DNA of 64,000 nt from Candidatus Allofournierella pullicola (GTDB taxonomy: Bacteria; Bacillota; Clostridia; Oscillospirales; Ruminococcaceae): assembly GCA_019114225.1 (NCBI GenBank), contig DXFW01000012.1, positions 62,001 to 126,000 on the forward strand, written 5' to 3'. Positions 33,900 through 42,233 of the stretch are shown one piece after another. The position numbers and the translations under genes are program-made. Below the pieces are notes generated by a model that saw nothing but the letters and a program-made list of their open reading frames with translations, was not told where the DNA came from and made no database searches. Every line of letters starts with the position of its first letter. Positions within the stretch are counted from its first letter, which is position 1.

Positions 33900-35348
33900 A
33901 TGAAACAAACGACCAAAAAAATTGTCAGCATTGCGCTTTCCTTCGCCCTTGCGCTGACGCTGTTTGCGGGCGCACCGATATTTGCCGAAGGAGAGAACCC
34001 TCCCGTTGAGACGGGGTCGACCGCCCAAAACCAGAATATCTCGGACCAGACGGACGGCAATGACGACACAAATACCGATGAGCCCACTCCCATACCTGAC
34101 GCCTTCATCTCCAACTATAGTGTGGACGTGAAAGACGACAGCCTGCTGTATCCCGGCGGCAAGATGAACCTCAGCATTACCGTCGTGGACGAATGGGCGG
34201 ATACGCACGGCGTGCAGCTGCGTGCGCGCATCAACAGCAGCGCCTTCGCGGGTAAAGATGCGGTTGTAGCTTACGCTTCGGCGGATCACGGCACGCATGC
34301 ATACAAGTTTGAGTTCAAGGACATCGAGTACCTTGGCGGAGACAATACCTTCAAGTTTGATATCATCACCGAAAATTCAAGTGAGGCCCGCCAGATCATC
34401 ACTCTGAGCCTGCCCATCAACCAGTGTGCCGAGCGCCCGGAGCCCACTCCCGCGCCGACTCCGGCGCCCGCAGAAGTGCCCAAGATCATGGTGAAGGATT
34501 TCACCTTCGGCGGCAACAGCGTGGAGGCAGGCAAGGAGTTTACCCTGGAACTGACCCTGTTCACCACCAGCGGCAACACCAACCTCGAGGACGTGATGGT
34601 GGGTCTGACCTTCCCCACGGACTCAAAGAGCGTCAGCCTTGCCAGCGGCAGCATGAACACCTATGTGGGTGCGATGGCTCCCAATGAAACCCGCACCATC
34701 AGCTATAAGATGGTCACCGACGCCACCATGGAGCCCGGTTCGGTGAACATCACGGTGCAGCTGACCAGCAAGAACGGCGAGGCTGCGTCCTCTCCCATTT
34801 CTATCCCTGTGACCCAGCCTGAGCGCTTTGAGATCACCAACGTGGAAGCTCCCGAGACCATGATGATGGGTGAGGAAGGCTATCTTTCCGTCACCTTTGT
34901 CAACAAGGGCAAGAGCGCCATCAACAACCTCACTGCCGAGATCCAGGGCGAGAACCTGGCCAACCCCGGCCAGAGCCAGTTCCTGGGCAATGTGGCTGCC
35001 GGCACCGAAAACTCTGTGGACTTCAGCGTGATGGCTTCCGCCGAGGGCGTTATCAACGGCAAAGTCATCCTGAGCTATGAAAACTCCAAGGGCGAAGTGG
35101 CCACGCTGGAAAAAGAATTTTCCTGCACCGTGGAGGCTATGCCCGTCATTGACGATCCCGGCATGATGGACCCCGGCATGATGGATCCCACCATGGGTGA
35201 AGACGTGGAGGGCGGCATGCCCATCTGGGGCTGGGCGCTCATCATTGTGGGCGTGGGCGGCGTTGCGGCGGCCGTTGTTCTGGTGATCCGCAAGAAGAAA
35301 GCGGCGAAGAAACTGGCACAGCTGGAGGATGAAGATGAAGATATCTGA
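33900..35348 (+). CDS. Secreted, membrane-anchored protein with CARDB/NEW3-like domains
   Basis: A 482-residue surface protein. ATG 33900 follows GAGAGGAA. A signal peptide (ALTLFAGAPIFA) is followed by an acidic linker, then about three beta-sandwich repeats; the second begins IMVKDFTFGGNSVEAGKEFT and the third VEAPETMMMGEEGYLSVTF, matching CARDB/NEW3-type domains. A Met/Asp/Pro linker (DPGMMDPGMMDPT) and one C-terminal helix (IWGWALIIVGVGGVAAAVVLV) with a basic stop follow. It sits inside an ABC operon where MacA would be, and its stop overlaps the permease gene. It may be an outer partner of the permease. Confidence 0.8.
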   Translation: MKQTTKKIVSIALSFALALTLFAGAPIFAEGENPPVETGSTAQNQNISDQTDGNDDTNTDEPTPIPDAFISNYSVDVKDDSLLYPGGKMNLSITVVDEWADTHGVQLRARINSSAFAGKDAVVAYASADHGTHAYKFEFKDIEYLGGDNTFKFDIITENSSEARQIITLSLPINQCAERPEPTPAPTPAPAEVPKIMVKDFTFGGNSVEAGKEFTLELTLFTTSGNTNLEDVMVGLTFPTDSKSVSLASGSMNTYVGAMAPNETRTISYKMVTDATMEPGSVNITVQLTSKNGEAASSPISIPVTQPERFEITNVEAPETMMMGEEGYLSVTFVNKGKSAINNLTAEIQGENLANPGQSQFLGNVAAGTENSVDFSVMASAEGVINGKVILSYENSKGEVATLEKEFSCTVEAMPVIDDPGMMDPGMMDPTMGEDVEGGMPIWGWALIIVGVGGVAAAVVLVIRKKKAAKKLAQLEDEDEDI

Positions 35349-36795
35349 TCTGCTGCGCCTCAGCACGGATAATCTTCGGCGGCGCAAAGGCCGCACAGCC
35401 CTGACTGTCATCGGCGTGGTGGTGGGCACCTTCGCCATCATTGTGATGATCAGCCTGGGTATTGCCAGCAATGCCCAGAACGAAGCAATGCTTCAAAGCT
35501 GGGGCGATTTGACCCAGATCCAGATCTGGAATTACTCCTACGGCGCCGCGGGCGATGTTCCCAAGCTGGATGACGAAATGCTGGAGACCTTCCGCAGCCA
35601 TGAACATGTGGTGGCGGCAACTCCGTTTTATTCCTCCAACTCTATAAGCGGCAACGTCTATGCCGGCAAAGGCGACCGGTATGAAGCATATCTGTGGGAC
35701 TGCTATGGCGTGGATATGAATGCGTTGGAGGCAATGGAGTTTCAGCTGCAAAGCGGCAGCTGGATCGCGGACGACGTGAACCTGGGCAAAAAGAAGATTC
35801 CCGTGCTGGTGGGCGCCAACTTTGCCTATCAGTTCCAGGATACCCGCAAAAGCTACAACAGCGGCAAGCGCCAACGCTGGGCGGGGCAGACCGATTCTCT
35901 CGGCAACCCCATCCCGCCTTTTGTGGACATCAACAAGGACAAACTCACCCTCAAACTCACCGCTTATGACACCAACGGCAACGAAAAGTCCAGCGAGTTC
36001 CAGCTGGTGGTGATGGGCACGTTCGTGTCGGACACGTCCAAGCATTATTTCACCGAATCCGGTATCGCCATGCGCGTGTCCGATATGAAGCTGTTGGAAA
36101 AGGAATATCAGCGCCTCAGCGGCAAGAAAAACAACGCCAGCGGCGGTGTGATGATCTCGAACGGTTCCGTCATGCGTGAGCAGGACAATGGTTACCAAGA
36201 GGTCTACGTCAAGGTGGATGACGTGGAGAATGTCGGTGAAGTGGAAGAGTGGATTCACGATATTGGCTATGAGCAGACCAACTCGCTGACGCAGATCCGC
36301 GAAGAAATGCAGGCCAGCGTGGTGAAGAGCCAGATGATTTTGGGCGGTACCGCCGCCGTGGCGCTGCTGGTCGCGGCCCTGAACATCGCCAACACCATGA
36401 TGATGTCCATCTACGAACGCACCAAAGAGATCGGTGTGATGAAGGTGCTGGGCTGCGAGGTCAACAAGATCCGCAACATGTTCCTGATGGAGGCAGGCGC
36501 CATCGGCCTGCTGGGCGGCGTGATCGGTGTGGCGCTGAGTTATGCCGCGTCGGCCATCCTGAATAACATCAACACCATTGCCGCGCTGTTTGGCGGCGGC
36601 GGTATCGATCTGAGCGGTCTGATGAACAGCATTGGCGGCATGTACGGCGGTATGGGCGGAGCCATCTCCATCATTCCTCCGTGGCTGGTGCTGCTGGGGC
36701 TTGGGTTCTCTACCCTTGTGGGCATTCTGTCCGGCCTGTGGCCGGCGGTGAAAGCCACCCGTATCAGTGCGCTGGAAGCGATTCGTCACGAATAA
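35335..36795 (+). CDS. MacB-like FtsX-type ABC transporter permease
   Basis: A 486-residue permease. I use ATG 35335, with GGAGG six bases upstream; ATG 35329 abuts it. The N-terminus LLRLSTDNLRRRKGRTALTVIGVVVGTFAIIVMI is the MacB_PCD start. A large outer domain spans about 45-330, then three helices form the FtsX core, with IYERTKEIGVMKVLGCEVNK and WPAVKATRISALEAIRHE at the end. A Gly/Met-rich loop (GGGGIDLSGLMNSIGGMYGG) near residue 430 is unusual. The gene overlaps the upstream one by 14 bases. Confidence 0.9.
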   Translation: MKISDLLRLSTDNLRRRKGRTALTVIGVVVGTFAIIVMISLGIASNAQNEAMLQSWGDLTQIQIWNYSYGAAGDVPKLDDEMLETFRSHEHVVAATPFYSSNSISGNVYAGKGDRYEAYLWDCYGVDMNALEAMEFQLQSGSWIADDVNLGKKKIPVLVGANFAYQFQDTRKSYNSGKRQRWAGQTDSLGNPIPPFVDINKDKLTLKLTAYDTNGNEKSSEFQLVVMGTFVSDTSKHYFTESGIAMRVSDMKLLEKEYQRLSGKKNNASGGVMISNGSVMREQDNGYQEVYVKVDDVENVGEVEEWIHDIGYEQTNSLTQIREEMQASVVKSQMILGGTAAVALLVAALNIANTMMMSIYERTKEIGVMKVLGCEVNKIRNMFLMEAGAIGLLGGVIGVALSYAASAILNNINTIAALFGGGGIDLSGLMNSIGGMYGGMGGAISIIPPWLVLLGLGFSTLVGILSGLWPAVKATRISALEAIRHE

Positions 36796-36808
36796 AAGAT
36801 TTGAGCGG

Positions 36809-36841
36809 GGCTCTCTCACAGGAGGGTCCCGCTTTTCTTTT
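36809..36841 (+). terminator. Terminator after the MacB-like operon
   Basis: AGCGGGGCTCTC pairs imperfectly with GAGGGTCCCGCT, followed by TTTTCTTTTT. Confidence 0.7.
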
Positions 36842-36921
36842 TGCTCAAACGTTGCCTCGGCAAGGTGGGCCGCACTGCCGCATATACATATCCTGTAACT
36901 GCTGCAAAAAGGGGAAGGGAT

Positions 36922-38319
36922 ATGGAAGCATTGGAACGGGCGGGAAATTTTGTGCTTGAATGGCTCCATCAACTGGCATGGGGTCCGGGCACCATTTGCC
37001 TTCTGGCTCTGTGCGGCGTGGTGTTCAGCGCGGCGACCGGCTTTTTTCAGGTGCGGGGGATTCGTTTTTGGCTGCGTACCACCCTGGGCGCTGCGTTCAA
37101 AAAGCAGGAACGTCACGGGGCGACCACTGCCTTTCAGTCGGCCTGCACGGCGCTGGCGGCCACACTGGGTACAGGGAACATCGCCGGGGTCGCCACAGCG
37201 CTGGTGGCGGGCGGGCCGGGCGCTGTGTTCTGGATGTGGGTGTCGGCGCTGCTGGGCACAATGACCGCCTATGCCGAAAATGTGCTCGCCGCATTGTATC
37301 GGGGCAAAAACAAAAAAGGCGAGCCGGTGGGCGGAGCAATGTTCTATATTGAAAAAGGGCTGCACAGCCGCCGTCTCGCGGCGGCATTCAGCTTTTTCTG
37401 CCTTTTGGGGTCGCTGGGCATGGGCAATATGGCTCAGGCAAACTCCATCGCCGAGGGCCTGCGGGACGCGTTCCGGCTGCCGCCATTGCTCACGGGCCTT
37501 GCGGTTGCCGGAATCATTGCCGCAACGATCGCGGGCGGTGTTGCCCGGGTGGGGCGTGTCACCGAAAAAATCGTGCCCTTCATGGCGCTTGCCTATACCG
37601 GAGGTACGGTGCTGATCGTTTTGTTCAACATCCGGCGTTTGCCCGAAGTGCTGGCATTGATTTTGAGGGAGGCGTTTTCCTTCCGTGCGGGCTTGAGCGG
37701 CGCAGCGGGCTATGGTTTCGCCCGGGCGCTTTCGGTGGGGGTGGCCCGAGGCGTCAGTTCCAACGAGGCGGGGCTCGGCTCCTCGGTGATGGCGAACTCC
37801 GCCGCCGGGTGCACACCGGTGGAGCAGGGGATGTGGGGCATTATGGAAGTTGCGGTCGACACTCTTTTCATGTGCACGCTCACGGCGCTTGCCATTCTTT
37901 GCAGCGGGGCATATGACCTCACGGCCTATGCAAAGGCGGGTGCGGACGGCGTTTTGGCAGCACTGCCAAACGGCGCGGCGCTCACCGCCAACGCATTCCG
38001 AACCGTTTTTGGCTCCTGGGGAGGGGTGTTCCTTGCCGTCAGTCTTTCATTGTTTGCGTTTTCGACCCTCCTGGGCTGGAGCTGTTACGGCGCCCAGGCC
38101 GCAGAATACCTTTGGGGAGCGCATGCGGCAGGTGTATACAAAGCCGTGTTTGTCGCGGTGATCGTTGCGGGATGTGTGACCCGGCTGGAACTGGTGTGGC
38201 AGATATCCGACACCTTCAACGGCTTTATGGCACTGCCCAATCTGGCAGCACTGCTCTGGCTCAGCCCGCAGGTCATCCGCGAAAGCCGCCGCAGTCTGCC
38301 GAAGCGCGGAAAGTCATAA
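36922..38319 (+). CDS. Alanine/glycine:cation symporter (AGCS family)
   Basis: A 465-residue sodium-coupled amino acid carrier. ATG 36922 follows GGGGAAGGGA. About ten membrane segments are visible. Signature blocks are LATLGTGNIAGVATALVAGGPGA near residue 87, GVARGVSSNEAGLGSSVMA in the middle, and FAFSTLLGWSCYG near the end. It imports alanine or glycine with Na+. I saw no glycine riboswitch upstream. It follows the MacB terminator and no clear promoter was found. Confidence 0.93.
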   Translation: MEALERAGNFVLEWLHQLAWGPGTICLLALCGVVFSAATGFFQVRGIRFWLRTTLGAAFKKQERHGATTAFQSACTALAATLGTGNIAGVATALVAGGPGAVFWMWVSALLGTMTAYAENVLAALYRGKNKKGEPVGGAMFYIEKGLHSRRLAAAFSFFCLLGSLGMGNMAQANSIAEGLRDAFRLPPLLTGLAVAGIIAATIAGGVARVGRVTEKIVPFMALAYTGGTVLIVLFNIRRLPEVLALILREAFSFRAGLSGAAGYGFARALSVGVARGVSSNEAGLGSSVMANSAAGCTPVEQGMWGIMEVAVDTLFMCTLTALAILCSGAYDLTAYAKAGADGVLAALPNGAALTANAFRTVFGSWGGVFLAVSLSLFAFSTLLGWSCYGAQAAEYLWGAHAAGVYKAVFVAVIVAGCVTRLELVWQISDTFNGFMALPNLAALLWLSPQVIRESRRSLPKRGKS

Positions 38320-38344
38320 ACAGCGGCAGAATGGAAGAAAAACC

Positions 38345-38373
38345 TTGCAACCTGGAGAATTCGGTGGTATACT
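38345..38373 (+). promoter_or_regulatory. Promoter of the TrpXYZ-like operon
   Basis: -35 TTGCAA (38345-38350), 17 bases, -10 TATACT (38368-38373) with TGG just before it. A small leader hairpin GGGCC-AAA-GGCCC follows at about 38420-38432. Confidence 0.75.
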
Positions 38374-38451
38374 TTAGTGCAGTAACACATTGCGGCAATA
38401 AACCGGCCGCGGATGTGAAGGGCCAAAGGCCCGAACAGGAGGGAATTGACC

Positions 38452-39459
38452 ATGAAAAAGCTGATTTGTGCATGTACGGCCGCGCTGCTGGCCGTCTCCA
38501 TGCTGGCGGGCTGCGGCGGCCAGACGCCTGCTCCCGCGTCTGAAGGAGGCTCTGCACCTGCGTCCCAGGCTTCGGACGGCGCTTATGTGGTGGGTGTGTG
38601 CCAGCTGGCGCCTCATCCGGCGCTGGACGCCGCCACCCAGGGTTTTCAGGACGCCCTGAAGGAGGCGCTGGGCGACCAGGTCACCATTGAGGTGAAGAAT
38701 GCTGCCGGCGATTCTCCCACCTGCGCCACCATCGTCAACGGCTTTGTTTCCTCGGATGTTGACCTTATTATGGCCAACGCCACCGCCAGCCTGCAGGCGG
38801 CTGTGGCCGCTACTTCGGACATCCCTGTCTTGGGCACTTCCGTCACGGAGTACGGCGTTGCCCTTGGCATTGAGGATTTTTCTGGCACAGTCGGCACCAA
38901 CGTGTCCGGCACGTCCGACCTGGCTCCGCTGGATCAGCAGGCCGCTATGGTGAAGGAGTGGTTCCCCGACGCAAAGACCGTGGGCCTGCTCTATTGCTCT
39001 GCCGAACCCAACAGCCAGTATCAGGTGGATGTCGTCCAGGCTGAACTGGAAAAGCTGGGCTACACCTGCACCCAGTATGCCTTCTCTGACACCAACGATA
39101 TGGCTTCTGTTACCCAGAACGCCGCCGACAACAGCGATGTGATCTACGTGCCCACCGACAACACGGTGGCCAACAACACCGGTGTGGTAGATAATATCTG
39201 CCGTCCCGCAGGTGTGCCGGTTATCGCGGGCGAGGAGGGCATCTGCTCCGGCTGCGGTGTGGCCACTCTGTCCATCAGTTACTATGATCTGGGCGTTGCC
39301 ACCGGCGAGATGGCTGTAAAGATCCTCACAGGTGAAGCCGATGTTTCCGAAATGCCCATCGAGTACGCACCCCAGTTCACCAAAAAGTACAACGAGGCCA
39401 TTGTGGCCGACCTGGGCCTGACCGCTCCGGAGGGTTACGAGGCGATCGCTGCCGAATGA
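38452..39459 (+). CDS. ABC transporter substrate-binding lipoprotein (ABC_sub_bind/TrpX family)
   Basis: A 335-residue lipoprotein. ATG 38452 has AGGAGGG upstream; TTG 38446 overlaps the spacer and is rejected. Lipobox MLAGC is followed by a Pro/Ser linker. The mature protein has VVGVCQLAPHPALDAATQGF and later GTNVSGTSDLAPLDQQ and DVIYVPTDNTVANN, the PF04392 fold. Streptococcal TrpX binds tryptophan; other members bind unknown ligands. It is followed by a terminator-like attenuator and then permease and ATPase genes. Confidence 0.9.
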   Translation: MKKLICACTAALLAVSMLAGCGGQTPAPASEGGSAPASQASDGAYVVGVCQLAPHPALDAATQGFQDALKEALGDQVTIEVKNAAGDSPTCATIVNGFVSSDVDLIMANATASLQAAVAATSDIPVLGTSVTEYGVALGIEDFSGTVGTNVSGTSDLAPLDQQAAMVKEWFPDAKTVGLLYCSAEPNSQYQVDVVQAELEKLGYTCTQYAFSDTNDMASVTQNAADNSDVIYVPTDNTVANNTGVVDNICRPAGVPVIAGEEGICSGCGVATLSISYYDLGVATGEMAVKILTGEADVSEMPIEYAPQFTKKYNEAIVADLGLTAPEGYEAIAAE

Positions 39460-39480
39460 CCCGCTGAACAACGCGAAAAC

Positions 39481-39515
39481 GCAGGGGAAAAGGCTTTCCT
39501 TTTCCTCTGCTTTTT
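39481..39515 (+). terminator. Terminator/attenuator between binding-protein and permease genes
   Basis: A 13-base stem (39481-39493 with 39498-39510, including G-T pairs), CTTT loop and a T run. It probably lowers the transporter level relative to the binding protein. A second hairpin, GGGGCGA-AGCG-TCGCCCC (39543-39560), precedes the permease ribosome site. Confidence 0.7.
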
Positions 39516-39577
39516 GCTATAGTAATAAGGCAAAGTATCAATGGGGCGAAGCGTCGCCCCAGCAGGAGGGAAGACAC

Positions 39578-40525
39578 ATGGATTTTCTCAATGCACTGCC
39601 GGGCGCTGTGTCACAGGGGCTGATCTGGGGCATTATGGCCATCGGTGTGTACATTACATTCCGCATTTTGGACATTGCGGACCTCACGGTGGATGGTTCG
39701 CTGTGCACCGGTGCGGCAGTGTTTGCGGTGTTGTTCACCGGCGGGGTCAACCTGTGGCTGGCCATGCTGGCAGCCACTCTTGCGGGGATGGCGGCGGGCC
39801 TTGTCACCGGCCTGCTGCACACAGCCTGCGGTATTCCGGCCATTCTGGCGGGCATTCTGACGCAGCTGGGGCTGTATTCCATCAACATGGCCATCATGGG
39901 CATGAAAGCCACAGTGGCTATCAATGTGACCACCAACGAAATGCTGGACAAGCTGCTGGTGTCCCTGCGCTTCGTTACCGATGTGGCCAAAGGAAGCCGC
40001 CCGTTCTGGCGGCACCCCATCTTTGTGGGCGGCCTGTTCACGCTGGCGATCATTGCGGTGCTCTATTGGTTCTTCGGCACAGAGCTGGGCTGTTCGCTGC
40101 GCGCCACGGGCGCCAACGGAAACATGGCCCGCGCACAGGGGATCAACACCAACTTTGCAAAGGTTCTGGGCCTTGTGGTCTCCAACGGCCTGGTGGCGCT
40201 TTCCGGCGCTCTTCTTGCCCAATACAACAGCGCCAGTGAGATCAATATGGGCCGCGGCGCCATTGTCATCGGTCTGGCGGCTGTTATCATTGGCGAAGTG
40301 ATCTTTGGCAAGGTGTTCATCAACTTTGCCCTCAAGCTGTTCTCGGTGGTGCTGGGCTCCATCATTTACTACATCGTGCTGCAGGCGGTGCTGGCACTGG
40401 GCCTCAATGCAAACTACCTCAAACTTCTCTCGGCGCTGGTAGTGGCGCTGTTCCTGTCGGTCCCGTACTGGAAAGGCCGCTATTTCTCCAAATCGGTGAA
40501 GAAGGGAGGCGTCCGCAATGCTTGA
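39578..40525 (+). CDS. ABC transporter permease (TrpY-like, BPD_transp_2)
   Basis: A 315-residue permease with about eight to nine hydrophobic segments. The start FLNALPGAVSQGLIWGIMAIGVYITF and DIADLTVDGSLCTGAAV resemble the PF02653 permeases paired with PF04392 binding proteins. The coupling helix lies near LGCSLRATGANGNMARAQG. Its last eight bases overlap the ATPase start, a sign of coupled translation. Confidence 0.9.
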   Translation: MDFLNALPGAVSQGLIWGIMAIGVYITFRILDIADLTVDGSLCTGAAVFAVLFTGGVNLWLAMLAATLAGMAAGLVTGLLHTACGIPAILAGILTQLGLYSINMAIMGMKATVAINVTTNEMLDKLLVSLRFVTDVAKGSRPFWRHPIFVGGLFTLAIIAVLYWFFGTELGCSLRATGANGNMARAQGINTNFAKVLGLVVSNGLVALSGALLAQYNSASEINMGRGAIVIGLAAVIIGEVIFGKVFINFALKLFSVVLGSIIYYIVLQAVLALGLNANYLKLLSALVVALFLSVPYWKGRYFSKSVKKGGVRNA

Positions 40526-41312
40526 CGTCAAAAACATTTCCAAAACCTTCAACGCCGGCACGGTCAACGAAAAGGTTGCGCTGAACGGTCTGTCGCTGCA
40601 TTTGAACGAGGGCGATTTCGTAACAGTCATTGGCGGCAACGGCGCGGGCAAAAGCACGCTGTTGAATGCGGTGGCCGGCGTGTGGCCGGTGGATTCCGGC
40701 ACCATTATGATCGACGGTGTGGATATCACCCGCCTGCCCGAGCATAAACGCGCGAAATACATCGGCCGTGTTTTTCAGGATCCCATGATCGGCACTGCCG
40801 CCACCATGCAGATCGAGGAAAACCTCGCACTGGCCGCCCGCCGCGGCCAGCGCCGCGGCCTTGGCCCCGGCATTACCCGCGAGGAGCAAGAGCAATACAA
40901 AGAGCAGCTGAAAATGCTGGGCCTTGGCCTGGAAAACCGCCTTACAAGCAAGGTGGGGCTGCTGAGCGGCGGCCAGCGCCAGGCGCTCACGCTGCTGATG
41001 GCTTCCCTCAAAAAGCCGAAACTTCTGCTCCTGGACGAGCACACCGCCGCTCTGGACCCCAAAACGGCGGCAAAAGTGCTGGAGCTCTCTGCAAAAATCG
41101 TGGCGGAACACAACCTTACCACCCTGATGATCACGCACAACATGAAGGACGCCATCCAGTACGGCAACCGGCTGATTATGATGCATGAAGGGCGTGTCAT
41201 CTACGATGTGAGCGGGGAAGAGAAGAAAAATCTGAAAGTGGCAGACTTGCTGATGAAATTCGAGCAGGCAAGCGGAAGCGAACTGGATAACGACCGCATG
41301 CTCCTTTCCTGA
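40518..41312 (+). CDS. ABC transporter ATP-binding protein (TrpZ-like)
   Basis: A 264-residue ATPase with Walker A GGNGAGKST, Q-loop RVFQDPMIGTAATMQIEENL, signature LSGGQRQAL, Walker B LLLLDEHTAALDPKT (His in the place usually taken by Pro) and switch MITHNM. The DEHTAALDP form is characteristic of this ABC family, found with PF04392 binding proteins. It completes a three-gene importer. Confidence 0.92.
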   Translation: MLDVKNISKTFNAGTVNEKVALNGLSLHLNEGDFVTVIGGNGAGKSTLLNAVAGVWPVDSGTIMIDGVDITRLPEHKRAKYIGRVFQDPMIGTAATMQIEENLALAARRGQRRGLGPGITREEQEQYKEQLKMLGLGLENRLTSKVGLLSGGQRQALTLLMASLKKPKLLLLDEHTAALDPKTAAKVLELSAKIVAEHNLTTLMITHNMKDAIQYGNRLIMMHEGRVIYDVSGEEKKNLKVADLLMKFEQASGSELDNDRMLLS

Positions 41313-41324
41313 AATCATAAGCTT

Positions 41325-41356
41325 GGCCCGGCGCAGTGACGCGCCGGGCCTTTTTT
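41325..41356 (+). terminator. Terminator after the TrpXYZ-like operon
   Basis: A perfect 10-bp stem (41325-41334 with 41341-41350), loop AGTGAC, T6 tail. Confidence 0.9.
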
Positions 41357-41420
41357 GCAATATTTAAAAGAACCTCATCGTATTATAGACAACGGTCAAG
41401 TGAAATTCCGCGCCTTTGCG

Positions 41421-41449
41421 TTGTGTCGGGACAGGAAAAATGGTATAAT
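41421..41449 (+). promoter_or_regulatory. Promoter of the HAD-SGNH operon
   Basis: -35 TTGTGT (41421-41426), 17 bases, consensus -10 TATAAT (41444-41449) with TGG before it. It leaves a GC-rich leader of about 100 bases. Confidence 0.75.
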
Positions 41450-41559
41450 AACTGTGCTGGTGTCGCCCCTGCTCCGTCCCGCTGCGCAGCATAAGACGGA
41501 TAGGCGGCGCCCACGGCGCGGCTTCGGCCTGCGCCCAACACAGGAAAGGCGGTGCAAGC

Positions 41560-42219
41560 TTGACTTGTTTTGACGCGGTGCTGTTCGACGTGGACGGCAC
41601 ATTGATCCATTCCAGCCCGGGGATCCTTGCAACCATGGAGCATACCTTCCGCACCGTAGGGATCGACCCTGCGGGGATCGACCTTACCCGCTATCTCGGC
41701 CCGCCGCTGCGCCGCAGTTTTTCCGAGCATATGCGCAGGGAAGAAGATGTGGAGCGCATGGTGCGTATCTACCGAGACCGGTATCACGAGGTCGGCCAGC
41801 ATTTGTGCCAGGTGTTTCCCGGCGTTTTGGAAATGCTGCAGCGTTTGCAAAGCGCCGGCGTAAAACTCTACACGGCCACATCCAAGCCCACCTCTGTGGT
41901 GACGCCGATTCTGCAGGAACAGGGCCTTGCAGACTATTTTACATTCATCGGCGGCGCCAGTGAGGACAAAAGCGTGGATACCAAAACCGCAGTAATGCGC
42001 ACGGTGCTTGTGCGTCCGGAACTGCAGGGCGCACGGGTCCTCATGGTGGGCGACCGGGCGGATGACATGCGCGGTGCGGCCGACTGTAATGTTCCGGCGG
42101 CGGCAGTGCTGTATGGTTACGGAAGCAGGGAAGAGCTGCTCCCCTTTGAGCCGTGCTTTATGGCTCAAACCTGTGAACAGCTGACCGATTTTATCCTCGG
42201 CCAGGAAGCAAATCATTAA
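41560..42219 (+). CDS. HAD-family phosphatase (phosphoglycolate phosphatase-like)
   Basis: A 219-residue hydrolase, starting at TTG 41560 with AAAGGCGGTG upstream; no ATG is better placed. HAD motif I is FDVDGTL, followed by a helical cap, motif II TATSKP, the lysine at EDKSVDTK, and motif IV VGDRADDM. It is like Gph/PpaX proteins; pyrophosphatase or other phosphate ester activity is also possible. The SGNH hydrolase gene starts 14 bases later, so they form an operon. Confidence 0.85.
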   Translation: MTCFDAVLFDVDGTLIHSSPGILATMEHTFRTVGIDPAGIDLTRYLGPPLRRSFSEHMRREEDVERMVRIYRDRYHEVGQHLCQVFPGVLEMLQRLQSAGVKLYTATSKPTSVVTPILQEQGLADYFTFIGGASEDKSVDTKTAVMRTVLVRPELQGARVLMVGDRADDMRGAADCNVPAAAVLYGYGSREELLPFEPCFMAQTCEQLTDFILGQEANH

Positions 42220-42233
42220 AGGAGGGCAATCGC

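Noticed and set aside
36796-36921. Glycine riboswitch before the alanine/glycine symporter
   Set aside because: No glycine aptamer core (GGAGAG and paired segments) could be found in the 126 bases; they hold a terminator and a ribosome site.
41560-42219. Cap-less or eroded HAD gene because of its TTG start
   Set aside because: All HAD motifs are present, length is normal and a ribosome site fits the TTG.
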